Shown here: positions 7,350-16,420 of the stretch, in pieces
How the letters are laid out: each line of letters opens with the position of its first letter
How positions within the stretch are numbered: the stretch's first letter is position 1
Position numbers and translations under genes: made by a program
Source: CAIKZY01 sp044374195
GTDB lineage: Bacteria; Actinomycetota; Actinomycetes; S36-B12
NCBI GenBank assembly: GCA_044374195.1
Contig: JBILOY010000001.1
Coordinates: 177,979-241,978 of the forward strand
Direction: 5' to 3'
DNA: 64,000 bases
Notes under the pieces: generated by a model
What the model was told of the DNA's origin: nothing
Database searches by the model: none
Seen by the model: only the letters and a program-made list of their open reading frames with translations

Positions 7350-9167
7350 GTGATCGAAGACGAGCCCCTTCAGCTCAGCATCGCTGATGCGGGTACCTCG
7401 CTAGCCGAGGCCGTGTTCGTCGTCGTCGATCTCGAGACCACTGGCGGCGCACCTGCCGAGGCCGGCATAACCGAGATCGGTGCGGTCAAGGTGCAAGGCG
7501 GCGAGGTCATTGGCGAGTTCACGACCCTGGTGAACCCGGGCGTACCGATTCCCCCCTTCATTGCCTCGCTCACCGGCATCACCAATGCAACGGTCGCCTC
7601 CGCTCCGCGTTTGGGCACTGCACTTCCGGCCTTCTTGGAGTTTGCCGGCGATGCGATCCTCGTCGCGCACAACGCGCCTTATGACATCGGCTTCCTCAAG
7701 GGCGCGTGCGCACTGCACGATCAGCCGTGGCGCAGCAATCGCGTGCTCGACACCGCACGGCTGGCCCGCGTGATCTTGCACAGGGATGAAGTCCGCAACT
7801 GCAAGCTCGCAACCTTGTCTGCCTACTTCCGCACGACTGTCTCCCCTACTCACCGCGCCTTCGACGATGCGCGGGCTACCGCTGACGTCCTCCATCGACT
7901 GATCGAGCGCGCCGGCAATCTGGGGGTGTACTCAGTCGAGGATCTCCAGGCACTCTCCGGCCGAGTCACCACCGCGCAGCGCACCAAGCGACATCTCGCC
8001 GATGGCCTGCCTGCCAAGCCGGGCGTCTATGTCTTCAACGATCCCGAGGGCAAGGCCCTGTACGTCGGCACCTCACGCAATATCCGAACGCGCGTGCGCA
8101 GCTATTTCACTGCTTCCGAACAGCGTCGGCGCATGAGCGAGATGATCGGCATCGCGGTGTCGGTAACGCCGATTGTCTGCGCCACTGCGCTCGAAGCACG
8201 CATTCGCGAACTGCGCCTGATCAATGAGCAGCAGCCGCGATACAACCGAGCATCGCGCAGAGCCGATGCGAAGCCCTGGGTGAAGCTCACCGCCGAGGCA
8301 GCGCCACGGCTGTCGATCGTGCGCAGCATGAGTGACGATGAAGATGACGGCGCGATGTATCTCGGGCCATTCAACTCGAACTCCGCGGCGCACTCGGCCA
8401 TCGAGGCGATCATGTGCGCATTCCCGATACGCACATGCACGCCGAAGCTCGCGCGAGCGCCGCGCGCGGTCAACGCCGGCTGCATCCGTCACGAACTCGG
8501 AAGTTGCGCCGCGCCCTGCATGAAGGATGGCGGGCACGACGCGTACGCGCTCACCATCGAGCAGGTGCGCAATGTATTCAACGGTGATGCTCGCGAGGTT
8601 GTCAGCGCAGTCGAGCAGCGCATGCGTGATCTTTCAGCCGAGACCCGCTTCGAGGATGCCGCCACTTGGCGCGATTACCTGGCCACGTTTAGTCGAATCA
8701 GCATGCGTACTCATGCACTGCGCATGCTCGCCACCAACGCCGAGATCATCGCTGCTCGGCCAACTGATGATCGGGGCTGGGAGATCCACTGCATCCGCTA
8801 CGGCTCTCTCGCCGGCGCGATCACCGTTGAACCGGGAATTGATCCGCGGCCATCGGTCGAGATCCTCTCCGACGCCGCGTCCGTCTTCCCTCAACCGGCC
8901 ACGCCCGTTCCTGCTGGCCTGATTGAGGAAGCCACGGAGTTACTGAGCTGGCTCGAATCAGAGGGCACCCGTCTGGTGCGCGTCAGTGACGCGCTGGCGA
9001 TCCCGATGAACTGCGGCGGCGACGCGGCAGCGCACCTGCTCAGTGTGCAAAAACGTATGCAGCGCAGCTCTTTGCACTCCGCTGACTTTGCGTGGATGTC
9101 GCGCTACTCCAGACCGGCCGGCCCGATCTCCGCAGCCTCGGTCAGCCGCATCCAGAACGCGGGCTAA
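7350..9167 (+). CDS. DEDDh 3'-5' exonuclease fused to UvrC-like GIY-YIG nuclease
   Basis: A 605-residue two-nuclease protein. Residues about 20-190 are a DnaQ-type exonuclease: VVDLETTG (Asp, Glu), AHNAPYDIGFL (Asp) and HRAFDDARAT (His, Asp) give a complete DEDDh set. From about residue 210 comes a GIY-YIG fold (PGVYVFNDPEGKALYVGTS, then RTRVRSYF and ELRLINEQQPRYN) as in the N-terminal half of UvrC. The C-terminal UvrC RNase H domain and helix-hairpin-helix are absent. A Cys-bearing segment (CIRHELGSCAAPC) near residue 380 also resembles UvrC. It is probably a DNA-repair or proofreading nuclease. The fusion is known in actinobacteria, but its substrate is not established as far as I know. Its stop interlocks with that of trpD. 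Confidence 0.85.
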   Translation: MIEDEPLQLSIADAGTSLAEAVFVVVDLETTGGAPAEAGITEIGAVKVQGGEVIGEFTTLVNPGVPIPPFIASLTGITNATVASAPRLGTALPAFLEFAGDAILVAHNAPYDIGFLKGACALHDQPWRSNRVLDTARLARVILHRDEVRNCKLATLSAYFRTTVSPTHRAFDDARATADVLHRLIERAGNLGVYSVEDLQALSGRVTTAQRTKRHLADGLPAKPGVYVFNDPEGKALYVGTSRNIRTRVRSYFTASEQRRRMSEMIGIAVSVTPIVCATALEARIRELRLINEQQPRYNRASRRADAKPWVKLTAEAAPRLSIVRSMSDDEDDGAMYLGPFNSNSAAHSAIEAIMCAFPIRTCTPKLARAPRAVNAGCIRHELGSCAAPCMKDGGHDAYALTIEQVRNVFNGDAREVVSAVEQRMRDLSAETRFEDAATWRDYLATFSRISMRTHALRMLATNAEIIAARPTDDRGWEIHCIRYGSLAGAITVEPGIDPRPSVEILSDAASVFPQPATPVPAGLIEEATELLSWLESEGTRLVRVSDALAIPMNCGGDAAAHLLSVQKRMQRSSLHSADFAWMSRYSRPAGPISAASVSRIQNAG

Positions 9168-10264
9168 GCAGCGCTGAGCTGCTGGGTCAGTGCGATCCAG
9201 CGGGTGAGCACGTCAAGCGCTGCACCCGACTCAAGTGCTTCGCGCGCAATCGGCATTCGCGCCGCGATGGCCTCCACAAGGTCGTCGACCGGCTTGCCCA
9301 TCGCGGCGTCGTAGGCGGTCAGCGCAGCGGCAGCATTCAAGGTCACCGAATCGCGAATCGCATTCACGCGATCTGCATCGGGGTCATTCGACTCAACACC
9401 ACGGAAGGTCTTGAGAAGTAGCTCGGCATTGCGCTCGGGCATGCCGCCGGAGAGCAACTGCTGATCGACGCGGGTGATTCCCCAGTTTGCGGGATCAATG
9501 CTGAGGATCTTGACCTCGGAGGTGCGGGCATCCCACACCGTCGTGGTCGTGGCGGTTGAGATCTCATCAAGTCCGTCATCGCCGCGCACGACTACGCCGC
9601 GAACACCGCGCAGGGCGAGTGTCTTCGCGAGGGCAGGAGCCAGAGTTGGGTCGGCGCAGCCGATCAGTGCCGCCTGAGCGCCGGCCGGGTTCGCGAGCGG
9701 GCCGAGGATGTTGAAGAAGGTCGGGAACGCGACCTCCTTACGCACGGGAGCCGCGTGACGCAGCGCCGGATGATGGCGCGGGGCGAAGCAGAAGCCGATG
9801 CCGACGCCGTTCACGCAGGCCGCGACCTGCTCGGGGCTGAGGTCAATGACCACGCCGAGCTCGGCGAGCACATCAGCGGTGCCGGTCGACGATGATGCAG
9901 CGCGGTTGCCGTGCTTGGCGATGGGCGCACCGACAGCTGCAGCGACGAGCGCGGCCATTGTCGAGATGTTGACCGAGTGCGAGAGATCGCCGCCGGTGCC
10001 CACGACATCAAGGCGGATCAGGTCTGCAGGCAGCGGCACCCAGTCGCAGTGCTCGAGCATGACGCTCACCAGGGCGCTGATCTCGTCGGGAGTCTCACCC
10101 TTGGCGCGCAGGCCCATGGCGAAGGCACCAATCTGGGCAGGGGTGGCCACGCCATCAAGGATCTGTTCCATAGCCCACGTGACACTGACCTGGTCAAGAT
10201 CGGTACGTGAGCTCAGGGTGCGCAGCACCGAGGCCCAGGTGGGTGCCGTCGGGGAAGGGGTCAT
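9164..10264 (-). CDS. trpD: anthranilate phosphoribosyltransferase
   Basis: Second step of tryptophan synthesis: transfers phosphoribosyl from PRPP to anthranilate. The protein has 366 residues, near the family norm. It shows the PRPP loop as VVGTGGDLSHSVNIST, the KHGNRAASSSTGTADVLAELG segment, the anthranilate-binding FAPRHHPALRH and FNILGPLANP. The upstream open frame runs on to 10438, but the ATG at 10264 begins the conserved region. No other trp gene is nearby, which is normal for actinobacteria, where trpD sits beside ctaE. It lies 14 bp downstream of the receiver-like gene, probably in one transcript. Confidence 0.95.
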   Translation of the reverse strand: MTPSPTAPTWASVLRTLSSRTDLDQVSVTWAMEQILDGVATPAQIGAFAMGLRAKGETPDEISALVSVMLEHCDWVPLPADLIRLDVVGTGGDLSHSVNISTMAALVAAAVGAPIAKHGNRAASSSTGTADVLAELGVVIDLSPEQVAACVNGVGIGFCFAPRHHPALRHAAPVRKEVAFPTFFNILGPLANPAGAQAALIGCADPTLAPALAKTLALRGVRGVVVRGDDGLDEISTATTTTVWDARTSEVKILSIDPANWGITRVDQQLLSGGMPERNAELLLKTFRGVESNDPDADRVNAIRDSVTLNAAAALTAYDAAMGKPVDDLVEAIAARMPIAREALESGAALDVLTRWIALTQQLSAA

Positions 10265-10278
10265 GGCTCGAGGGCGGG

Positions 10279-10701
10279 CTAGACAGTGGCGACGGCCTGG
10301 CGCGCAGCCAGGAGTCGGATGACCTCGCCGGCCAGGGCGATGCCGTTGATGGGATGGGCCACGGCCGCATCGGCGCGCGACCAGGTGGCCAGCCAGGCAT
10401 CTTGCGGGCGGCCGACGAGCACCAGGATCGGCGGGCACTTGTAGATCTCGTCCTTGAGCTGGCGGGAGACCCCCAGGCCACCGGCCGGAGCTGCCTCACC
10501 GTCGAGAATCAGCAGGTCGAATCCGCCCTTGTCGACAGCCACGATCACGGCCGGCTCGGTGGCGCACTCGGTGTATTCGATCTCCGGGAGGTCAGCGCTC
10601 GGGCGCGGGCCGAGGGCCAGGTAGACCTGCTGGCGCACGGTGCGGTCATCGCTGTATACGAGCACCTTGAGCGGACGGGCGGCGGCGGTTTCTTGGCTCA
10701 C
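10279..10701 (-). CDS. atypical response-regulator receiver protein
   Basis: A stand-alone 140-residue receiver fold with no output domain. The acidic pair is present (VYSDD) and so is the phospho-acceptor-like Asp (LLILDGEA). The position of the invariant Lys in the KP motif is His-Pro (AVAHPIN), so normal phosphotransfer chemistry is doubtful. It is conserved, from memory, between trpD and ctaE in other actinobacteria. The GTG at 10701 is chosen because a TAGAGT box ends 7 nt before it. It may bind a partner in a phosphorylation-independent way; function is unknown. Confidence 0.7.
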   Translation of the reverse strand: MSQETAAARPLKVLVYSDDRTVRQQVYLALGPRPSADLPEIEYTECATEPAVIVAVDKGGFDLLILDGEAAPAGGLGVSRQLKDEIYKCPPILVLVGRPQDAWLATWSRADAAVAHPINGIALAGEVIRLLAARQAVATV

Positions 10702-10708
10702 GGGGCGA

Positions 10709-10714
10709 ACTCTA
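10709..10714 (-). promoter_or_regulatory. -10 box of receiver-like gene (and trpD)
   Basis: TAGAGT on the minus strand, 7 nt before the GTG at 10701. It likely drives the receiver gene and trpD together. Confidence 0.45.
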
Positions 10715-10838
10715 TCCGTGAGGGGCGACCTCGTGACGACGACCCCAACCGCCGGAGGTGACAAAGGCGACATTTTCTCCTGGCTATTTCACGGGGGGTC
10801 AGGAGGCAACCCGAGCAGCGATCTGCGAGACTCCTGTC

Positions 10839-11444
10839 GTGACAACAGCAACCCCAACCCCAGCGGCATACGCGCACGCACCGGCCAACCGACCCAACAT
10901 GGTCTCGATTGGCACCATCGTGTGGCTGTCGAGTGAGCTCATGTTCTTCGCGGCACTGTTCGCGATGTACTTCACCTTGCGGGCCGTCAATCCCGAGCTG
11001 TGGGCGCAAGAGACGCAGCTGCTGAACATTCCGTTCGCGAGCGTCAACACCACGATCCTTGTTCTGTCCTCCGTCACCTGCCAGCTCGGCGTATTCGCTG
11101 CCGAGCGCGGCGACGTCAAGGGCCTGCGCCGCTGGTTCATCATCACCTTCTTGATGGGCTCGGTCTTCATCGGCGGTCAGGTCACCGAGTACGTCGAGCT
11201 CGTGCACGAGGGCCTCACGCTCTCCTCAAACGCCTACGGCTCTGCGTTCTACCTGACCACCGGCTTCCACGGCATGCATGTGGTGGGTGGTCTGATTGCC
11301 TTCCTGTTTGTCCTGGCAACCACGTACGTGGCCAAGCGTTTCACTCACGACGAAGCCACGCGCGCCATCGTCGTGTCGTACTACTGGCACTTCGTCGACG
11401 TCGTCTGGATCGCGCTCTTCTTCATGATCTACATCCTCAAGTAA
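10839..11444 (+). CDS. ctaE: cytochrome c oxidase subunit III
   Basis: Structural subunit of the aa3 terminal oxidase in the plasma membrane. The 201 residues have five apparent membrane segments and the subunit III signatures WLSSELMFF, EYVEL, TGFHGMHVVGG and YYWHFVDVVWIALF. The GTG at 10839 gives a short N-terminus (VTTATPTP) as in other actinobacterial CtaE. An AGGAGG at 10799 is too far upstream to serve it directly. It is the first gene of the ctaE-qcrCAB cluster that builds the bc1-aa3 supercomplex, with the other oxidase subunits at 19-22 kb. Confidence 0.93.
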   Translation: MTTATPTPAAYAHAPANRPNMVSIGTIVWLSSELMFFAALFAMYFTLRAVNPELWAQETQLLNIPFASVNTTILVLSSVTCQLGVFAAERGDVKGLRRWFIITFLMGSVFIGGQVTEYVELVHEGLTLSSNAYGSAFYLTTGFHGMHVVGGLIAFLFVLATTYVAKRFTHDEATRAIVVSYYWHFVDVVWIALFFMIYILK

Positions 11445-11512
11445 CACTGGTTCCACCCTCGAACATCGCAAAAGCGTTGCAATTGAAAGACAACACGGAA
11501 GGTACGACCACG

Positions 11513-12304
11513 GTGAAGTTCCTGGCCGCAAGACGGCGCAGCCCCCTGGCTGCGGTTGCCATGCTGCTGATCGCGCTCATCGGCATTGGAGCCGGCTACG
11601 CGGTCATCGCGAATGCTGGCCCGGCTGAGGCCTCCGCGGTCACAAGCAGCCAGACCCAGGTCGAGCAGGGCAAGCGCCTGTACCTCGAGGGTTGCGCTTC
11701 ATGCCACGGCATGGAGTCACAGGGCACCGGCCAGGGTCCGACCCTCGTGGGTTCGGGTGCTGCATCGGTTGATTTCCAGGTCTCCACCGGTCGCATGCCA
11801 ATGGCTGCCCCCGGAGCCCAGGTCGCGCGCGGTGAACCGCAGTACACACCAGAGCAGATCGCAGCGATGGCGGCTTACGTAGCCTCACTCGCCCCCGGCC
11901 CCGCAATCCCGACCGCCGAGCAGCTCGACTACGAGGATGCCGATCCCGCTCATGGCGGCGAGCTCTTCCGCATCAACTGCGCCCAGTGCCACCAGGCAGC
12001 CGGCCAAGGTGGCGCCCTCACCCAGGGCAAGTACGCCCCGAGCCTGATGGTGTCCGAAAGCAAGGACATCTACGAGGCCATGATCACCGGCCCGCAGAGC
12101 ATGCCGATCTTCAACGACGCCACGATCCCCGAAGAAGACAAGCAGGCGATCACGAAGTACATCGCCACTTTGCAGACCCTCCCGAGCCCTGGTGGCCTCG
12201 CCCTCGGCAGCCTGGGCCCCGTGCCCGAGACCGTCTTCCTCTGGACCGCCGTCTTCGCCGCTCTCATCGCAGTGGCCATCTGGATCGGAATCAAGGCACG
12301 ATGA
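11513..12304 (+). CDS. qcrC: cytochrome bc1 complex diheme cytochrome c subunit
   Basis: A 263-residue membrane-anchored diheme cytochrome c that replaces soluble cytochrome c in the actinobacterial bc1-aa3 supercomplex. It has an N-terminal membrane anchor after RRRSPLA, heme sites CASCH and CAQCH with downstream Met ligand candidates (TGRMPMAAP and GPQSMPIF), and a C-terminal membrane helix (FLWTAVFAALIAVAIWIG). The GTG at 11513 follows GGAAGG at 11497-11502. The stop overlaps the qcrA start by 4 bp (ATGA). Confidence 0.95.
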   Translation: MKFLAARRRSPLAAVAMLLIALIGIGAGYAVIANAGPAEASAVTSSQTQVEQGKRLYLEGCASCHGMESQGTGQGPTLVGSGAASVDFQVSTGRMPMAAPGAQVARGEPQYTPEQIAAMAAYVASLAPGPAIPTAEQLDYEDADPAHGGELFRINCAQCHQAAGQGGALTQGKYAPSLMVSESKDIYEAMITGPQSMPIFNDATIPEEDKQAITKYIATLQTLPSPGGLALGSLGPVPETVFLWTAVFAALIAVAIWIGIKAR

Positions 12305-13362
12305 GCGACCACAGCACCCCTAATGCGCTTGAGAGTGGCTCCCACGAGAACCACCCGGTCAAGCTGGGCTACTCCCCCGTGGCCGATATCGAGCACAAGC
12401 TCCGTCTGACCGACACCGACCCGAAGGCAGCCCGTCGCGCCGAGCGCCAGGTCGCGAGCATGTTCGTGCTCTCAATCCTGCTCGTCTTCGCTTTCGTGAT
12501 CGCGTACTTGTTCATCGACAAGACGACCATCGTCTACATCCCGGTGTTCGGCGATGTGAGCGCGCTCAACTTCTCACTCGGCCTGTGCATGGGCCTGGGC
12601 GTGTTCTTGATCGGCGCCGGCGCCATTCAGTGGGCCAAGAAGCTCATGCCCGATACCGAGGTCGTGGCTCAGCGTCACGAGCTGGCCTCCCCCGTGTCTG
12701 CAAAAGACGAAGCCGAGGCCAACTACGAGCGGGGCAAGACCGAGTCGGGCTTCGCCCAGTACACGATCATTCGTCGCACGTTGATCGGCGCACTGGCTCT
12801 CTTCCCGATCCCGTTGGTCATCATGCTGCGCGATCTCTGGACCGCCCCCGCGGGCAGCCCCAGCCCCGAGGCAATCCTCTCGAAGACCTTGTGGAAGAAG
12901 GGCGAGCGGATCATCGTCGACGGCACCAACATGCCGGTCAAGGCGGAGGACCTCACCGTCGGCGGTCTCATCTCCGCAATCCCTGCAGATCTTCCTGAGG
13001 TTCAGGAGATCGAGGGCAATCTCAACGCCCGCGGCAAGGCTGCGATCCTCGTCGTGCGCATGGAGCCCCGCGACATCCGCTCGCAGCAGGGCGATGGCTG
13101 GGATTACCAGGGCATCTTGGCCTTCTCAAAGATCTGCACCCATGTGGGCTGCCCGATCGCACTGTACGAACAGCGCACTCATCACCTGCTGTGCCCGTGC
13201 CACCAGTCAACCTTCGATCTCGCTGACTCCGGCAACGTCATCTTCGGCCCGGCTGCTCGCCGCATGCCCCAGTTGCCGATTGGCGTGGATGAGGAAGGCT
13301 ATCTCGTAGCAATGTCCGACTTCGCCGAACCTGTCGGCCCGAGTTTCTGGGAGCGTGGATGA
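12301..13362 (+). CDS. qcrA: cytochrome bc1 complex Rieske iron-sulfur subunit
   Basis: A 353-residue Rieske protein with the long N-terminal region and three membrane helices (around residues 50-70, 85-105 and 160-180) that are particular to actinobacteria. The 2Fe-2S ligands are in CTHVGC and CPCHQS, and the two Cys of the stabilising disulfide are present in the same motifs. It moves electrons from menaquinol at QcrB to the hemes of QcrC. Both ends overlap their neighbours by 4 bp. Confidence 0.95.
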   Translation: MSDHSTPNALESGSHENHPVKLGYSPVADIEHKLRLTDTDPKAARRAERQVASMFVLSILLVFAFVIAYLFIDKTTIVYIPVFGDVSALNFSLGLCMGLGVFLIGAGAIQWAKKLMPDTEVVAQRHELASPVSAKDEAEANYERGKTESGFAQYTIIRRTLIGALALFPIPLVIMLRDLWTAPAGSPSPEAILSKTLWKKGERIIVDGTNMPVKAEDLTVGGLISAIPADLPEVQEIEGNLNARGKAAILVVRMEPRDIRSQQGDGWDYQGILAFSKICTHVGCPIALYEQRTHHLLCPCHQSTFDLADSGNVIFGPAARRMPQLPIGVDEEGYLVAMSDFAEPVGPSFWERG

Positions 13363-15104
13363 CCACCACAAGCCCGGTCGAGAAGGTAGGCGGCGGAGTC
13401 GCCACCTACGTCGATCAGCGCACTGGCAGCAACAAGTTCCTCTCGCGCAGCCTCGGCAAGGTGTTCCCCGACCACTGGTCATTCATGCTGGGCGAAATCG
13501 CCCTTTACAGCTTCATCGTGGTGCTCCTAACCGGCACCTTCTTGACCCTGTTCTACAAGCCCTCGATGATCGAGGTGCTCTACGACGGTTCCTATGTGCC
13601 GCTCAAGGGCATCAAGATGTCCGAGGCCTACGCCTCGACTCTCGACATCTCCTTCGATGTGCGCGGCGGCCTGCTCCTGCGCCAGATGCACCACTGGTCC
13701 GCACTGATCTTCATCGCAGCGATGAGCGTGCACATGTTCCGAGTGTTCTTCACCGGTGCATTCCGCAAGCCACGTGAGTTCAACTGGATCATCGGCGTTG
13801 CCCTCGTCACCTTGGGCCTGGGGGCTGGCTTCTCCGGCTACTCCCTCCCCGACGATCTGCTCTCGGGCACTGGCCTTCAGATTGCTCGCGGAATCATTCA
13901 ATCAATCCCAGTCATCGGAACCTGGATGGCGTTCTTGCTGTTCGACGGCGAGTTCCCCGGCACCGACTTCATCTCGCGCCTGTACGGCGTGCACATCCTT
14001 CTGATTCCAGGCCTGATCCTGGCCCTCGTGACGATCCACTTGATGCTCGTCTGGACCCAGAAGCACACCCAGTTCCCCGGCCCGGGCCGCACCAACGAGA
14101 ACGTCGTGGGCTACCCGCTCATGCCGGTGTACATGGCCAAGGCCGGCGGCTTCTTCTTCGTGGTCTTCGGTGTGATCGCCTTGATTAGCGGTCTTGTCAC
14201 CATCAACCCCATCTGGGTATTCGGGCCTTATGTGCCCGATCAAGTGAGCGCCGGTTCGCAGCCGGACTGGTACATCGGCTGGCTTGATGGCGCCCTGCGC
14301 ACGATGCCGAACTGGGAGTCGACTCTCTTCGGGTTCACCGTCTCCTGGAACGTCTTCATCCCGTCGGTCGTCATCCCGGGCATCATCTTTACGGCCCTTG
14401 CCCTATACCCGTTCCTCGAGGCTTGGGTCACCGGAGACAAGAAGGAGCATCACCTTCTTGACCGCCCGCGCAATGCTCCGACCCGCACAGGTATCGGCGT
14501 CATGTCGCTCACGTTCTACCTGCTGCTGTGGATCGGTGGCGCCAACGACATCATCGCTATCACCTTCGGGCTGTCGATCAACGCGATTACCTGGACCTTG
14601 CGCATCGCGCTCTTCGTGATCCCACCGCTCATGTTCATCGTCACTCGACGCATTTGCCTGGGCTTGCAGCGCCGCGACCGCGACAAGCTGCTCCACGGTT
14701 ACGAGTCCGGTCGCATCCTGCGCTTGCCGAATGGCGAGTTCATCGAGGTCCACCAGCCGATCAATGCCAAGGAAATGGCAGTGATCACTGGCAAGACCGA
14801 CATCACTCCCCTGCCGCTTCCGGCGGCCACCGACGCCGATGGCGTGCGCAACAAGCACTACCAGATCAAGAAGCTGCGCTCCAAGCTCAGCGGGTTCTTC
14901 TACTCGGAGAACATCGCCCTACCGAGCGCCGCCGAGATCGAGGAAGGCCAGCATCACGCCGCTCATGCAGCAGCCATCGAGGCTCCCCTGCATGCGTATG
15001 AGGATGCTGACCAGATCAACCGTGCTCATGGCGGCGTCCTGCATCACCCGGGCATGCCCGAGACGAATGCAGAGCAGCTCGCCAAGGATGGCGGCCACCT
15101 GTAA
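13359..15104 (+). CDS. qcrB: cytochrome bc1 complex cytochrome b subunit
   Basis: A 581-residue menaquinol-oxidising cytochrome b with about eight membrane helices. The heme-ligand His pairs occur near LLRQMHHWSALIF...SVHMFRVFF and YGVHILLIPG...TIHLMLVW, and the PEWY-like Qo motif reads QPDWYIGWLDG. The C-terminal tail of about 130 residues after the last helix is rich in His and Ala, longer than in the mitochondrial protein but usual in actinobacteria. It is the last gene of the cluster and is followed by a strong terminator. Confidence 0.95.
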   Translation: MTTTSPVEKVGGGVATYVDQRTGSNKFLSRSLGKVFPDHWSFMLGEIALYSFIVVLLTGTFLTLFYKPSMIEVLYDGSYVPLKGIKMSEAYASTLDISFDVRGGLLLRQMHHWSALIFIAAMSVHMFRVFFTGAFRKPREFNWIIGVALVTLGLGAGFSGYSLPDDLLSGTGLQIARGIIQSIPVIGTWMAFLLFDGEFPGTDFISRLYGVHILLIPGLILALVTIHLMLVWTQKHTQFPGPGRTNENVVGYPLMPVYMAKAGGFFFVVFGVIALISGLVTINPIWVFGPYVPDQVSAGSQPDWYIGWLDGALRTMPNWESTLFGFTVSWNVFIPSVVIPGIIFTALALYPFLEAWVTGDKKEHHLLDRPRNAPTRTGIGVMSLTFYLLLWIGGANDIIAITFGLSINAITWTLRIALFVIPPLMFIVTRRICLGLQRRDRDKLLHGYESGRILRLPNGEFIEVHQPINAKEMAVITGKTDITPLPLPAATDADGVRNKHYQIKKLRSKLSGFFYSENIALPSAAEIEEGQHHAAHAAAIEAPLHAYEDADQINRAHGGVLHHPGMPETNAEQLAKDGGHL

Positions 15105-15114
15105 CGCACGACTT

Positions 15115-15150
15115 ATGGAAAAAGCCCGGCATCTGCCGGGCTTTTTCCAT
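15115..15150. terminator. bidirectional terminator between qcrB and P450 gene
   Basis: A perfect 16-bp stem (ATGGAAAAAGCCCGGC, positions 15115-15130) with an ATCT loop and its complement at 15135-15150. T-runs on both strands let it serve qcrB and the convergent P450 gene. Confidence 0.93.
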
Positions 15151-15159
15151 GTTCGGGAC

Positions 15160-16341
15160 CTACCAGCGTACGTGCAGAGCTGCCGGGGCCCGGAACTCCC
15201 AGCCCCTGAACTCAACCTCGTACTCGTCATCAAGTCGTAGGTCGGGCATCGCCTCCGCGAGCAAGCGCAGTGCGATGACTTCCTGGCCACGGGCGAAGGC
15301 GTGACCGGCGCAGAAGTGCGGGCCATAGCCGAATGCAGCGTTGGGCACCCGGGGGCGGCGCACGTCGAAGTCATCCGGGTTCTCGAACACTGTCTCATCA
15401 CGGCAGGCACTTGACAGCAGAGCACCCACGGCCGATCCCGCCGGAATCGTGACGCCATGCAGCTCGATCTCCTGCACTGACTGGCGGACCTGGGTCCCGA
15501 TGGGCGCCACCCAGCGCAGTCCCTCATGCACCGCGTCATCCCACCGGCTGGGATCCTCGCGCACCCAGTCGAGCTGGCCGGGGTTCGCCAGCAAGCCATA
15601 CATGCATGACCCTGCCCCGTGACCGGGCTCTTGCATTCCGCCGGTGAGGATGACCTTGAGTGAGGGCATCACGGCGTCGATCTCCCTGTGCTTGCCGACC
15701 GGACAACCGCTGGTCAGCATGGAGGCAATCGTCGAGTCATCGGGCTCGCGCTGCAGGCGCTCCATGAGGGGCCGGAGTTCATGATCGATCTTGACGGCAG
15801 TCTCGTCACTGATGCGCTGCTTCTCAGGATCGCGTTCGTAGTTGATCGCCCCTGTCGCAAGACCGTGGAACCACTCCTGCAGCGTTTCGGCGGAGAGATG
15901 CGCCAGGCCCAGGACCGCGCCAAGGCTCAGCACGGAGATCGGCTCGAAGTAGTCATACATCAACTCGGCCTTGCGCTCGGGTCGCACGAGCAGGCCCTCC
16001 AGCGCCGCCTGCGCGATAGGAGTGACCAAGTCATCGATATACGAAGCCACAACCCGAGGCTTGTACTTCGCATCGAGGCTGCGTCGAAGATCCAGATGGG
16101 GCTCACCGTCCAAAGTCAACATGGTCGGGCCGCCGAAAGAGACATCGATCGGGGAATCGGCGACCTCGGCGGTGAACAACTCGGGGTGCGTCGTGACGAA
16201 CTCGACGTCGGCAGCCCGAGTGACCATCCACATGTTCACGGCGGGCACGTAGGCCACCGGGCGCTCGCGGCGCAGGTAGGCGTAGAACGGATACGGATCA
16301 GCGTCGAGTTCCTCAACGGTGATCGTGGTCTCGAGAGACAT
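15160..16341 (-). CDS. cytochrome P450
   Basis: A soluble bacterial class I P450 of 393 residues. The K-helix motif is E273-G-L-R276, and the heme loop FGYGPHFCAG has Cys344. The I-helix motif reads GGMQEPG (234-240), so the usual Thr after the acidic residue is Pro239. The ATG has a good GGAGG site 7 nt upstream. No ferredoxin or ferredoxin reductase is adjacent. The substrate is unknown: the I-helix change argues against textbook proton delivery, and a peroxygenase-like or unusual oxygenation route is possible. Confidence 0.9.
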   Translation of the reverse strand: MSLETTITVEELDADPYPFYAYLRRERPVAYVPAVNMWMVTRAADVEFVTTHPELFTAEVADSPIDVSFGGPTMLTLDGEPHLDLRRSLDAKYKPRVVASYIDDLVTPIAQAALEGLLVRPERKAELMYDYFEPISVLSLGAVLGLAHLSAETLQEWFHGLATGAINYERDPEKQRISDETAVKIDHELRPLMERLQREPDDSTIASMLTSGCPVGKHREIDAVMPSLKVILTGGMQEPGHGAGSCMYGLLANPGQLDWVREDPSRWDDAVHEGLRWVAPIGTQVRQSVQEIELHGVTIPAGSAVGALLSSACRDETVFENPDDFDVRRPRVPNAAFGYGPHFCAGHAFARGQEVIALRLLAEAMPDLRLDDEYEVEFRGWEFRAPAALHVRW

Positions 16342-16420
16342 TCGATTACCTCCGACTCGATCCTAGGGATCGGGAGCCGAGGAATCCCGGACTTGACAGG
16401 TCTGGCAGAGTAGAGGCCCC

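Noticed and set aside
16389..16420. TTGACA at 16393 as a -35 for the HelD gene
   Set aside because: The nearest -10-like TAGAGG is only 12 bp away and differs at the last base, so the pair cannot be supported.
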